The notes under the pieces are model-generated. The model was not told the DNA's origin. It saw only the letters and a program-made list of their open reading frames with translations, and made no database searches. 64,000 nt of DNA from the NCBI GenBank assembly GCA_002786065.1, contig NHNY01000028.1:272861-336860 (forward strand), written 5' to 3'. Source of the stretch: Microcyclospora pomicola (Eukaryota > Ascomycota > Dothideomycetes > Capnodiales). Position 1 is the stretch's first letter. Each line of letters starts with the position of its first letter. Below, piece by piece: positions 1 to 10,368 of the stretch. The translations under genes were made by a program, and so were the position numbers.

Positions 1-1364
1 ATGTGATCCTTGCCCGGATTGTCCAGATCCGAGAGCAAGAGGTCACTCAAAGTCATTGGCGTGGAGACGTCTAGAGGCATGGATAGGTCCGTGTCTAGGT
101 CGAATTGAGTGAAGTCTGACGCAGTAGCTGGAGAAAGCATTTCTGCCAGCTCACCGGCTCTGTTGAGGTCAGTGCCGAACTGTGGAAGAGCATCGAAGTC
201 CGGGGGAGCGGCGAAAGATGGGTCGTCCATTTGTGGGAACGGTTGCATGAAAGGGTGAATTGACACTGGCGCCTGTGATAAAGCAGGAGGCGGGTCTCGG
301 GCGTGTTTCCGACCACAACTTTGTGCCCAACTTCCATTGCTGAAGTTCTGAAGGACTGGCGGACAATGTCTGCATGTGCAACCACTTAATCCACAATTCT
401 GGCAGATGGCGTTCGGGAGCTGGTAGCTGAAGTAATCGCTCGTCATCTTATTGTAGTCGAAGGTCGAGGTTGTAGGTATTTGAGTCGTCGTTGAGGCGGG
501 TTTATGGTTGACTTCAGCGAGCGGATCATATGGTGAACCTGGAGGTGGACTAGTAAAGACATGATCGGGTAAGATATATTGTGCATGCTGTTGCATTTGC
601 ATGGGCAGTGATGCGGACGAAGATTGACAACATGAAGATTCTTCCGGGCGAGGAGATGAGTGGAGCTGTGGTTGATGATATGGCCGAGGAGCCAGAGGAG
701 CTTGTCCTTCCCATGCCATAGGATCTGGCGGCATCGAACCAGGACCTTGCGGCCCCCCAATTCCCATCATTTGGAATCTCGCGTGGACAGGAGATCGCAC
801 TTGCGACTGCGGTCCGTTGAGAGGGCTCTGCGACCCATAGAGGGATTGCGCCCCATTCAATGATATAGGTGTCTGGGGACCACCGTATACAAACGGTGAA
901 CCTGGACCTGTATGTGATGGAGTGGACGGCGCTACGAACGGCGAAGGTGCCACAGTCCTCGCCTCCAGTGCTTCTCGCGTAGAGAAGAACTCGATCGAAG
1001 GCTTTTGCAACGCGAACAATGCCACCCAATGCTCGGGGTCGAGCAGACAGCAATACCGGCCCTGTTCGTCACATCGACATTCACCCGACCGTTTCTCGCC
1101 TTTCTTGGCCTTGTGCGGACATGAAGTCTTGGAGGCAGCAACAACACACTTACAGCCGCCACCGCCGCCATATCGACAGGTACACGAATTCGACGGTCGA
1201 CCGGGCCGCTTCACCGTCCAGAAGATCTTGCTCCGGCAGACAGGAATGCCACATGAGGTGGTCCGGTGGCCCCGGATACAGGACATACATGCTACCTTAC
1301 ATTCCTGCGAGGTGCGAGAGTCGAGGACCTCGATCGTCTTGAAGGGCTTCTCGGTCGAATCCAT
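1..1364 (-). CDS. Copper-fist transcription factor (3' end outside window)
   Basis: Copper-responsive DNA-binding regulator of the copper-fist family (Mac1/Cuf1/GRISEA/Ace1 relatives), expected to act in the nucleus on copper and iron homeostasis genes. The frame is open without introns from the ATG at 1364 to the window edge, about 454 codons, so the C-terminus is missing. The fist lies at residues 22-60: C26-x2-C29, the signature CIRGHR, C38, then KRPGRP, followed by a glycine/cysteine-rich run. A second cysteine cluster near positions 340-410 (C-x2-C-x4-C-x-C-x2-C, read ICQNCGLSGCTCRHC) resembles the metal-sensing clusters of this family. The tail facing the edge is acidic (DFTQFDLDTDL), as in activation domains. 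The family's conserved His after C38 is replaced by Ile. Assignment to copper activation rather than detoxification is open. Confidence 0.88.
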   Translation of the reverse strand, partial: MDSTEKPFKTIEVLDSRTSQECKVACMSCIRGHRTTSCGIPVCRSKIFWTVKRPGRPSNSCTCRYGGGGGCKCVVAASKTSCPHKAKKGEKRSGECRCDEQGRYCCLLDPEHWVALFALQKPSIEFFSTREALEARTVAPSPFVAPSTPSHTGPGSPFVYGGPQTPISLNGAQSLYGSQSPLNGPQSQVRSPVHARFQMMGIGGPQGPGSMPPDPMAWEGQAPLAPRPYHQPQLHSSPRPEESSCCQSSSASLPMQMQQHAQYILPDHVFTSPPPGSPYDPLAEVNHKPASTTTQIPTTSTFDYNKMTSDYFSYQLPNAICQNCGLSGCTCRHCPPVLQNFSNGSWAQSCGRKHARDPPPALSQAPVSIHPFMQPFPQMDDPSFAAPPDFDALPQFGTDLNRAGELAEMLSPATASDFTQFDLDTDLSMPLDVSTPMTLSDLLLSDLDNPGKDH

Positions 1365-2141
1365 GATATTACAGAAAATGTCTCCCCGGATCTGGACCTG
1401 GTCTCCGGGGCTTGCCGGTCGTCACCAAAGGTCAGAAAGAACGGTCCATCAAGGTTGGAATGCTGTGCCAGCAAAGAGTCTCACGGAGCCAGGACTCACG
1501 TGATACGTGGAAGGCAGAGGTAATATGTGTGGATGTGATATATCATCAAGCATGGTAATTGTGTGAATGGTATAGAAGATGTCTTTGAGCCAGGTAGAGG
1601 AGCCAGGACTGTATGTGCTACGTCAGTGTCGCCATTGCAGAGAGAAAACGCCCATAAAGGTAAGACGATGGAATAGAAGTGTGATCGAAAGACCTTACCT
1701 ACCAGCAAATAATACGGCAGTGCTCGCCCCGTCAGCACTCCCACCGTCGTCGTGAGCAAGTTTCCGTGCACAGACCACTTGGCGATTATTCAGCATTCGA
1801 GGTGAGGTCGGGAGTGCGTCTGGTAGACCTCACCTGATGTTCATATCAGAGTGTGTTCATGTCAGACTTGATCGTGAATGTACAATTGTTGTGACGAGTC
1901 CTACGTACTTCATTTCCTCGAAGATGTGGTTGATGAACGCCATGACCCGCTGTCGGAGCTAGGGAGAAGCCAATGAAGCAAAAAATAAATCGATATATGC
2001 TGACTAAACACAGATATTGCTATATTGAACCGCCGCAGCAATCAGGTATCGTAGAGGTATACATTCTGTTGAGGTCGACCATCACGAGATTTTGGAGTCT
2101 GGCGTCTGCGAAAGGAAGCACAATCATCCCAGCAACGACGA
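1365..2141. other. Intergenic, divergent 5' regions
   Basis: Lies between the start codons of the copper-fist gene (minus) and the methyltransferase (plus), so it should hold both promoters. No coding stretch is supported. It contains one copy of the CCTTACCTACC element (1693-1703) seen in several other spacers of this window. No convincing TATA box or copper-response site was identified. Confidence 0.5.
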
Positions 2142-3271
2142 ATGGCAGACCACAGCGATGATGAAGACGATCGGGCGATGGACCTGTTCCAGGAGCCCGC
2201 CGACTTCTACCAACCCGAGAAGCAGCCTACATTCGTGCAACATACCACTCTGGACGGCACGGTCTTGAATCTCCGTCTCGTAGGACATAATCCGTTATGG
2301 GTAGGTCGGATCAATTCTCTTGGTCTCCAATTCTCAACTCGCTTTTCATCTTCATTTCTTCGTCGATCAATTCATGATCTACCGTACTTCTATACGTCCG
2401 GTGGCAAAGAGCAGGATCTGTCCGTTTCGTCTCAGAAGGCTCATAAGGACGGAAACAATGCCACAAACTCAGTCACCCAGCAAATTCGTTTCATAACTCC
2501 CATCTCCTTCGTCTTAACAAATCACACCCACTAACCCATCCCGCCCTTCTCCCCAACAGGGCCACCTCCTCTGGCAAGCCGGCCGCACGCTCGCCGACTA
2601 CCTCGAGCAGCACGCAGACACCCTCGCCCTGCGCAGCAGCAGCGTACTCGAGCTCGGCGCCGGCGCCGGCCTCCCCAGCCTGATCTGCGCGCTGCACCAC
2701 AGCCCACGCGTGCTCGTCACCGACTACCCAGACGCGGACCTGGTCGAGAACCTCGCGTTCAACATTACGCACAACGCGCACGCGCTCCCGGCACCCGCAG
2801 ACCGCATCACGGCGCAAGGCCACCTGTGGGGCGCGGCCGACCCGCCGCTCGGCGCCTTCGATCTCCTGATCCTCGCCGACCTGCTGTTCAACCACTCGGA
2901 GCACGCGAAGCTGCTCGCGACCGTGCGGGCGACGCTCCGGCGGACCCGCGCGAGCCAGGCGCTGGTCTTCTTCACCCCGTACCGGCCCTGGCTGCTGCAG
3001 AAGGATCTGGCGTTCTTGGATCTGGCGAGGGATGGAGGGTTACTGGCCGAGCAGATCTTTGAGAAGGTCATGGATGAGGTGATGTTCAAGGAGGATCGCG
3101 GGGTGAGTTTTCCGTTCTGCTGTTTCCTCTGGGGAGGTGGATGGGCTGGGTTTGTGTGAGAGATGTGGGAAGTAGATCTGACGTGATTGTTAGGACGAAT
3201 TGCTACGCAGGACGGTGTTTGGGTATAGTCTTCGCTGGACAGAGACAGAGCTAGTCGGATCGGACTCATGA
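2142..3271 (+). CDS. EFM7: EFM7-type protein N-terminal/lysine methyltransferase
   Basis: SAM-dependent seven-beta-strand methyltransferase of the Efm7/Nnt1 group, which in yeast methylates the N-terminus and adjacent lysine of translation elongation factor eEF1A. Three exons, 2142-2300, 2560-3102 and 3194-3271, give 259 residues, the usual family size. The introns (259 and 91 nt) are GT-AG and phase 0. Motif I is VLELGAGAGLPSLIC at about residue 82. The acidic strand VTDYPDADLVEN follows, then the family block LADLLFNHSEHAKLL and the C-terminal YRPWLLQKDL. The last exon gives the expected FGYSLRW ending. Exon 2 is far more GC-rich with C-ending codons than exon 1. Cytosolic; no targeting signal seen. 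Confidence 0.9.
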
Positions 3272-3377
3272 CCACGGCCGGGAAAACCGAACGCATGACA
3301 CAACTGGAAGCAAATGAGTGGGTAGCCCTGTATACTGAGAGACTCTTCATCGTAAAGCATCTCCCCAGTCCAAAAAT

Positions 3378-5051
3378 TCACGCAAAATCAATAGCATCAT
3401 CGTCCAGTTCGTCAAACGTGCCAGTGTCATACGCCGCTTCACAATCACCCCAACTTCCCCACAACCCATCCGCCATCTCCTCGTTCACAAGACCCATCGT
3501 CAGCGCAGACTCGATCTCAACCCACACGACCGCTTGCATACGACCGCGACCAATCGTCAGTAAGCAGTTCATACGGTTTACGAAAATCTGGTTCTGTGTG
3601 TCTGCAAGCGGGCGGAAAGCAGTACGCCAGGGCCGGCGAACGACGTTGGCACGCCAATCGAAGATGGCGAGAAGGATAGTTGTATGTGGGAGATGCATAA
3701 TGTAAGTGATGAAACGCACGCCGAATTGATGGTGGGTGCGACGTCGAAGGGTAACAGAGACTGGTCGGTCCATCTCTGACCTGGCACGAATGTTGGAGCT
3801 GAAGTTGTTGAGCTCCACCAGCTCGCCAACGTTTGAGAAGTTCCGGGGTGATCGTGGTACATGGTTGTAGATTCCGAGACCTTGGAGACGAGCGCGGATG
3901 TGAGACGGCAACTGAGATGTTGTATTGACGCGTGTTGCTTGCTGGGCAATCCGGCGGAATGCTTCATGTTGAGGATCACGATTGTGCATGCTGGCGAAGT
4001 TAGCAGGCAATGCTACTGGTAGGACGACGCGCAAACCTACTGGTGGCCGATTATCGCGAGGTGACCGCGGGGGTGTTGACGATGGACTCCGTGGAACTTC
4101 CTCCGGGTCGTCCGTCCGGTACTGCGCTTGTCGACGCTCTGCTATTGTCCTCCTCTCGTTCGTCTCACCGTTTGCTGCCGGATTCGTCTCGACACGATCT
4201 GACGTCGCAGCTGTCGATGGCTGTGGTGTTATTGGCGGATCATTGTTCTCCCTGATTGCGTAACTATAGCGAGTCTGAGTGTAGTTGTCCCATGCCAGGA
4301 CCAGACGTCTCAATGCGTCGTCACCAGGGTGAGCTCTCAGATGCTCAGCCATGATCACCAGAAGGTCCTGGCGTTCCTGGATACTGCCACGCCATGAAGC
4401 TTCAATCTGAGCTCTAGGCGGAGGCGGCAAGACCTACTGTGCCGTTTGCACACGCTCAATGGCTGAATTGATCCGGACACGGATGTATGCAGGGAGAGAC
4501 GTTTGGTTGACGTTGTCCATGATGGAGCGGCGCATCATCGCGTGTACCCCAGCCATCCGCCCTTGGAAGTCCGTGGCCGATGATGTAGGACCGCTGTCTG
4601 TACTGGGGGACGGAGATGAAGGGGAAGATTCATGATCGGTTGCGCCCTGGAACCTAGAGAAGCTCAATTGTCTCATTTGCAGATACTCCGTTGTAGTGAG
4701 GTACGGCGTGGAAGGTAATCGTGGTAGCACGGTCGCAAGTTCCATCCTGACACGATCAATCAGATCCGAAGTGGAATCATAGGATGCTCGCGGAGCTTGC
4801 CCGACTCGCGGTCGACATGCTAGATCTAATATCGCATCGTCTTGATTTCTGGCCTCTGCCAGATGCAACTCGGATGCAGCACTCTCTGTGGACCGAGTGT
4901 AGGTAGGAGTGCTGAGCGTGCTGCCTGATGTAGCTGTCGTACAATGCGCATTCTCGTCATTGACGCGCACGAATTCACGACTCGCCACAGGAGCAACACA
5001 TGGTTGTTGGCGTGGTGAGAGGGCCTCGATCGCTGCATGGTCCCCAGACAT
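3378..5051 (-). CDS. Unrecognised gene interrupted by an in-frame TAG
   Basis: One reading frame starts at ATG 5051 (MSGDHAAIEALSP), runs 205 codons, meets TAG at 4434-4436, and continues open in the same frame for 351 more codons to a stop at 3378. The first ATG after the TAG is at 4352, so the halves are only about 80 nt apart if they are separate genes, which is unusually close. No family was recognised. Both halves are rich in Ser, Pro and Arg with low-complexity linkers. A related motif occurs just before the TAG (VNQTSLPAYIRVRI) and again in the second half (VNTTSQLPSHIRARL), which argues that they belong to one protein. The C-terminal 150 residues look folded (FITYIMHLPHTTILLAIFDW) and end acidic. 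No intron with a branch site was found across the stop. It may be a pseudogene, a readthrough gene or a sequence error. Confidence 0.5.
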
Positions 5052-5165
5052 GGCGAACGTTTGCCCGTAAACGCTGGCCAAACGTTGACAGCCGAAGAGA
5101 TCGTGACTAAGAAGGGGCCGACAAGTATGCGTAGAATCGCTTGATGTCTGTGATCCACCTCAAGC

Positions 5166-6477
5166 TCACTGCTCAAAAACTCCCGGTGCCACGCTGATGA
5201 CCACTACCAAGCTCGCGATGATGAGAGCGAATGCAACGAACGAGACGACGATGATGCTGCCGCGAGAAGCTGGAAATTTGCCGCGAATAACGTAGTGTTG
5301 TGATTCAAAGTAGCGATGGAATCCTAGAAGGAGAATCACGATTGCTACAGTAGGACGGAGCGTCAGCGATGGCTGTGTGCTGGCTTCGCCTTGCTAGAAG
5401 AGGATGATATGAGGCTAATATACGTACATATTCCTAAGAATGTAGCACCCAACGGCTTACCGATCTGTCGCAGCCGTGTTGTGTCCGGGATGGATGCATC
5501 TGTGGAGGAGTCGACGCCACGCTGAGCTATTGAAGTGTTGAGACGAAACAATTGCGTGACTGCGATCCCAATGCTGGCAAAGGATAGGGAGGTGCGAAGC
5601 CAGGCTAGGAAAGTTCGCTCTGCTCAAACAGCGGCATCAGTCTCTCATGGACGGGGAACGATAAATGTTGGAAGGGCAATTTACCCAGAGCAAGATGATC
5701 TCGAGCAACGGATCCTTTGTTTTCGAGCTCAACACTACCGAACCTCTCTACGAACGATCGGATCCAGCTATCATGGTGCTCATCCTCCGCAGCAGGGACG
5801 CCATCTTGTTCAGATCCTGCAGGTGTCTCCCCGTTGCGATCAACCTTGCCCGGTCTCGAGCTGGACTTCCTTCTTTGGGGGCCTTCTGAATCCTCGGTTG
5901 CGGCATCATACGCGGCTGTGTGACCATCGTCCTCTTGGATAGCTGAAGTATTGCTCGCTGCTCCGTAGTTCGGAGCTTTGCCAGCATTCCCCCCCAACTT
6001 CTGATTGCGCTGGAAGATCGCCGTACTCTCGTCCGCACTGCTCTCCAGCTCGTCACTCTTTCCAACCCGATACTGTGTCCCCATACTGCCACTAGGTGAT
6101 CCTCTTTGCCTGCTCGTCATGGTAGCGCCTGTCTGCAAATTCGGCACAGATGTTTGGGGGGAAAAGACGACACGATTTCGATTGGGAGATACGGATTCTG
6201 GGCTGTAGGTATAAGGATTGCGCGGCTTTCCTGATGCTTGTGAGGTATCTTTTCTCGGTGGGTTCGATGCTACAGCTGCTAGGGACGAGCTGGTTGCAGC
6301 GGTAGCTATGGAAGGGGGGAGACTTGGCCGACTTAAGTTTGCCGCGGTCCGTAGAGCTGGATCTGAAGGTCCAGCCCGAGGGGTAGTCAAAGAGTCATCG
6401 GACTCGTCGGCGGAGGGGAAAGAAGACTGTTCAGAAGCAGTGGAGTTGGACACTGGCGAGCACGGCAGAGGCGCCAT
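5166..6477 (-). CDS. DUF202 membrane protein with apparent frameshift
   Basis: Fungal protein with a disordered Ser/Pro-rich N-terminus (about 260 residues) and a C-terminal DUF202 domain, the small three-helix membrane domain also found in Vtc proteins and bacterial YidH. Function is unknown; the likely location is a vacuolar or other internal membrane. Exons are 6477-5685, 5620-5428 and 5344-5166, with introns of 64 and 83 nt. The domain reads ARDHLALERTFLAWLRTSL, then ASIGIAVTQLFRL, then GKPLGATFLGI, and ends FHRYFESQHYVIRGKFPASR plus a last hydrophobic helix. The first and second domain segments are in different frames: a run of four T on the minus strand (5579-5582) has one base too many for the conserved frame. 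The second and third segments join correctly by splicing. Either the gene is damaged or the base is an error. Confidence 0.7.
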
Positions 6478-7338
6478 GGCGTAGCTCTATGCCGGTCACC
6501 ACTGGGCAAAGGGCGGGCAGCTGGAGTATCAGTACCGAGCACGAAAAGGTGCTAGCATGCAGAAAGAGCTGGGGTGTGACCGTAAGATGCCGGATGTGCT
6601 GAGTGCGCACTGCTATGAGGTATCAGGCGGCTTCCATGGTCTTTATACCTATGGTCAACCAGCAGAATTGACCTGAGCTCCTACTCGACACGTGATGAAT
6701 GAGAGCAACCGAACAATCTGCGGTATGAGCGAGGAGACATCTCTATGTGGTGGAACCAAACTCATTGTATTTTCCTGCATGAGTCTGGCTTGTGTCCTCT
6801 CGACATTTATGCTTTGGCACGGCTCGTCAATGAAGCTGGTGTGATCGACGGGAATGGCGTGCTGAGCTAGAACTGCTGCTTGGAGCAAATGCACAGGGCA
6901 TACTGCAGACTCCACCTTACCCCATCAAAGAATCGATCTGCTCTGGACATGGACATGTAGACATTGTACGTAAAGAAGGCACTTTGAAGAAGCCGTCCAT
7001 TGCATGCCGGGTACATATATTCTACAGCTTCTACAGCCAGACACACGATCATTTGGAGCTTGATACGGCACAGTAGTTCCACCGGAATGGCCCATTCGCA
7101 GACACGTGAACACGCTTTTACCCTGGGGCTACGTACAAAACAGCATCACGAATGCGTATATCAGTATGAAGGTTGAAGATGCTAGCATTGGGGATGAGAT
7201 GGCCAAATGACAGGAGAAGACATCACGTCTATGAAGCAAGTATCATTTGTAGGTGAAGCTGAAGTTCGTCTCCACTTTTCACCTTCGAGTTCCTGAGATG
7301 ATCCGCATCCATGAAACGCGCGCCTCACGACACTCGCA
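6478..7338. other. Intergenic, divergent 5' regions
   Basis: Upstream of both the DUF202 gene (minus) and BUD32 (plus). The short open frames here show no family resemblance or codon pattern that would support a gene. No clear promoter element was identified. Confidence 0.5.
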
Positions 7339-8169
7339 ATGACTACCACATCATCGACCCCTGCACTGGAGAAGACTCGATTGCCGTCTCCATTTGACAA
7401 CTCGTCCGAGCCGTTTCACCTCATCGCGCAAGGTGCTGAGAGCCTACTCTACCGAACGACTTTCCTGAACCCCACCAACCCCGCTTCTTCAGACGTCGTG
7501 CTTAATGCTGCATTGAAGGTCAGACCGGAGAAGAAATGGCGGCATCCTTCACTGGACAAGAGATTGACGCGCGCCCGCGTGTTGGCGGAAGCAAGAGTGT
7601 TGGCCAAGTGTCGGCGGGATGGAGTGCCAGTGCCCGCGGTGTTGGGACTCGATTGGGAAGCAGGGTGGTGCGCGATGGAGTGGATTGAGGGCGAGAGTGT
7701 CAAGGCTGCCGTGCGAGCTTGGGACGAGAGAGTAAAAGCAGGAACGGAAGCAAGTGAAAGCGATCTGAAGATTCTGTTGGGCAAGATTGGAAAGGTCGTC
7801 GCAATGCTTCACAAAGCAGGGATTGTTCACGGTGACCTGACAACGAGCAACATGATGCTCCGGCCATTGGCTCCGTCACATCAACAATCGACCGAAAGCA
7901 CAGGCAGTCTCGCGGTCTCGGCATTGGACAGCGAAGTGGTCCTCATCGACTTTGGACTCGCCACTCAAGGAGTGACTAACGACGAAGACCGAGCGGTAGA
8001 CCTTTACGTGCTGGAAAGAGCATTCGGATCGACTCATCCTAGGCAGGAACATTTCTTTGAGGAAGTACTGGCCGCTTACGGGGAGGAGATCGGGAAGAAC
8101 GGAAGACTGGTGCTTCGCAAGTTGGAGGACGTGCGAATGAGAGGAAGGAAGAAGAGCATGTTAGGCTGA
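7339..8169 (+). CDS. BUD32: EKC/KEOPS complex kinase-ATPase Bud32
   Basis: Atypical small kinase (PRPK family) that serves as ATPase of the KEOPS complex, which makes N6-threonylcarbamoyl-adenosine at position 37 of ANN-decoding tRNAs; it also affects telomeres and transcription. Single exon, 276 residues, typical for the family. A short glycine-poor nucleotide loop (QGAESLLYR, residues 31-39) precedes the ATP-binding lysine in ALKVRPEKKWRHP (57-70). The Bud32-specific basic stretch LDKRLTRARVLAEARVL follows. The catalytic loop is HGDLTTSNMM (164-173) and the metal motif is DFGLA (204-208). The C-terminus is basic (MRGRKK), as in homologues. About 20 residues between catalytic loop and DFG are Ser/Thr-rich and probably a surface insertion. 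Confidence 0.95.
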   Translation: MTTTSSTPALEKTRLPSPFDNSSEPFHLIAQGAESLLYRTTFLNPTNPASSDVVLNAALKVRPEKKWRHPSLDKRLTRARVLAEARVLAKCRRDGVPVPAVLGLDWEAGWCAMEWIEGESVKAAVRAWDERVKAGTEASESDLKILLGKIGKVVAMLHKAGIVHGDLTTSNMMLRPLAPSHQQSTESTGSLAVSALDSEVVLIDFGLATQGVTNDEDRAVDLYVLERAFGSTHPRQEHFFEEVLAAYGEEIGKNGRLVLRKLEDVRMRGRKKSMLG

Positions 8170-9062
8170 AATGGTTCGATGGTCCTACATGGTAGGGCTT
8201 TGGATTGCAAGTTCCGCTTCGCTCAGTTTATTTGTTGCCATCATGTTAGGTGCATCGAAAAGGTCATACTACTGTCCTACCGGCTACCTCTCATTTGGCA
8301 GAGTTCATCAGAAGCTCTGCTTTGTCTCCATCGAACAAAAGCTTGGGGAGGCTAGATCAAGCCTGATCAGAGACAGCTCTGAGCGAAATCATCGCGGTGC
8401 TACGCTCGGAATGCTCTCCCTGCTGCAATGATATCACCATGGCGTTGCGGCGTATGATCTCGACTTGGTCCCGTCGCCGACAGGAAAAGGGGGAGGTTTA
8501 CATGCATGGCTACAGCGTTGGCCGCAATCTTGGCCTGTGTCTACGTAGGAAGCCGGCTGTCCTACTGAGGCGCTGACCTTTACATCCATCCGCAATATCC
8601 TATAAAGGTCACGCCATGTCACTTCAATCGAGAAATTTCTAGCAGCACCATAAGAAGCGTTATACAGCCACAGCATATTCGAGTTCGCAGTGCCGAAATG
8701 CCATTGCTTGAGTGGATTTGCTGGTACAAAACACGGCGCTACAGTGAGGCATGGCTACCCAGCGACAACGAAGAAAGGATTCAGAGATAGCGATCAATTG
8801 ATCTAAGTACCTAGCCATTCTACAGTAGGGTATGTACAAGTTGCAAGCTAGACATTGTTCTGGGTGGAGGCAAGAGTATTGTATCTCAAGCGGGTCAACT
8901 GCTCACATCATGCACCCCACTTCAACTGCCGTCGTAGCTGCATTTAGTGACCACAATCAGATGGCCGTCGGTCATTACATAAACTATATTTACGGATGTA
9001 ACAGTCATCCACCTCCTCCTCCTCATACTGTCTGCTCATGACCTTCAAATACTGTGCACAAC
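8170..9062. other. Intergenic spacer
   Basis: Between BUD32 and the GID subunit gene, both on the plus strand. It should hold the 3' end of the first transcript and the promoter of the second. No gene, repeat or clear regulatory site was recognised. Confidence 0.45.
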
Positions 9063-10368
9063 ATGGCGGAACTGATCACCACCACCAAACTGGATCCCGA
9101 TACCCATCTTCTGCTCGATCAACCACTCCTCCGGCTTCCCCATGAGCTCCTCCGCAAGAACCTCAAATCCGCTCAACGTCAGATTGAGATTACCAATAAA
9201 TCTATCACGACCGCCGTCAGCTCTAAGCCCTCCTCCGACCCAGCTGCAACTTTGGCCTCTATAGACGCCACCCTCGCAAAAGCCCAGTCTCTCAAGCGCA
9301 AGCTTGAAAGCTTGCGATTCGAGGAAGCTACTCTACATCGACAGCAAAAGGCCCGAATACAGCACCTTCAGACGGTCCATGAGATTCCCAGCCTAGCAGA
9401 CGTCAAGTACGATGCCTGGGCTCACGTGCGGTTGGACCGGCTGCTCGTGGACCAGCTACTGCGCAAAGGCTACACAGAATCAGCACGTGCACTGGCCCGG
9501 GAGAAAGGCATAGAAGACTTGGTGGACGTTGCTGTGTTTGAAGAATGTGGCAGGATCGAACGTAGCCTGGGCGCGGGCAAGGTACAGGAATGTCTGGCAT
9601 GGTGTGCGGACAACAAGCAGGCGTTGAAGAAACTCAACAGCAACCTGGAGCTGGAGCTGCGTCTACAGCAAGTGATAGAAATGGCACGCAGCGGCGAGCC
9701 GGCGAAGCAACTAGAGGCACTGCTTCATGCACGAAAGCATTTGACGAGTGGCCAGGATCCGGAGATCGTGCTCCACGCGGCGGGTCTGCTGGCGTATAGC
9801 TCCGATACCTACGATGAACCATACCGGGTGCGTACACTCCAGCCAGGTGGTCTTGCACACAAATCTTCGGACACTACTGACATGAATGCTCAACCAGACT
9901 CTCTACTCCGCATCACGCTACACTAAGCTGAGTGCGCTGTTCGTGCAAACGCACCACACGCTGTACTCGCTGCCTGCCCAGCCGCTGCTGCACATCGCCT
10001 TGTCGGCAGGCCTCTCGGCACTCAAGACACCTACTTGTCATTCCGTCCACAATCCAGCAATCCACAACCCAACAGCTTCGTTCCAACCTACGACCAATCC
10101 ACGAACCTTGACTGGCGCACCACTCTGCCCGATCTGCTCCACTGAATTGAACGAGTTGGCAAGAAACGTGCCGTACGCGCATCACACCAAGAGCTATATG
10201 GAGGAGGACCCGGTTGTGTTGCCGAATGGACGTGTTTTTGGACGAGAAAGATTGCAGGCGCTGAACGAGAAACTGGGCGTGGAGAAGGGGAAGAGGAGGG
10301 ACCCCACGGAAGGGCACGACGGACTGGAGTGGGAGGAGAAGGAGGTTAGGAAGGTCTTCATTCTGTGA
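9063..10368 (+). CDS. FYV10: GID/CTLH ubiquitin ligase subunit Fyv10 (Gid9, MAEA)
   Basis: RING-like subunit of the GID (CTLH) E3 ligase, which degrades gluconeogenic enzymes such as fructose-1,6-bisphosphatase when glucose returns. Two exons, 9063-9827 and 9898-10368, with a 70-nt phase-0 intron, give 411 residues, matching the family. In order: N-terminal helical region; LisH (about 120-150: RLDRLLVDQLLRKGYTESAR); CTLH (about 155-215: ARALAREKGIEDLVDV through LNSNLELELRLQQVIEM); CRA-type helices; and a C-terminal degenerate RING starting CPICSTELNELA (C332, C335) and running through PYAHHTKSY and LPNGRVFGRERLQALN. The start is the ATG at 9063, since upstream in-frame sequence has no other ATG. 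The stretch between CRA and RING is Thr/Pro-rich and variable. Confidence 0.93.

Noticed and set aside
1705-1765. Possible copper-response element (TTTGCTG / TTGCTCA-like) before the copper-fist gene
   Set aside because: Single, imperfect matches to a short consensus; expected by chance at this length.
4430-4475. Short intron removing the TAG at 4434
   Set aside because: Available donor-acceptor pairs give introns of 24 or 38 nt, or lack a branch site and would delete the repeated motif.
9403-9600. Minus-strand frame opposite the GID subunit gene
   Set aside because: Shadow of the LisH/CTLH coding exon; no independent support.
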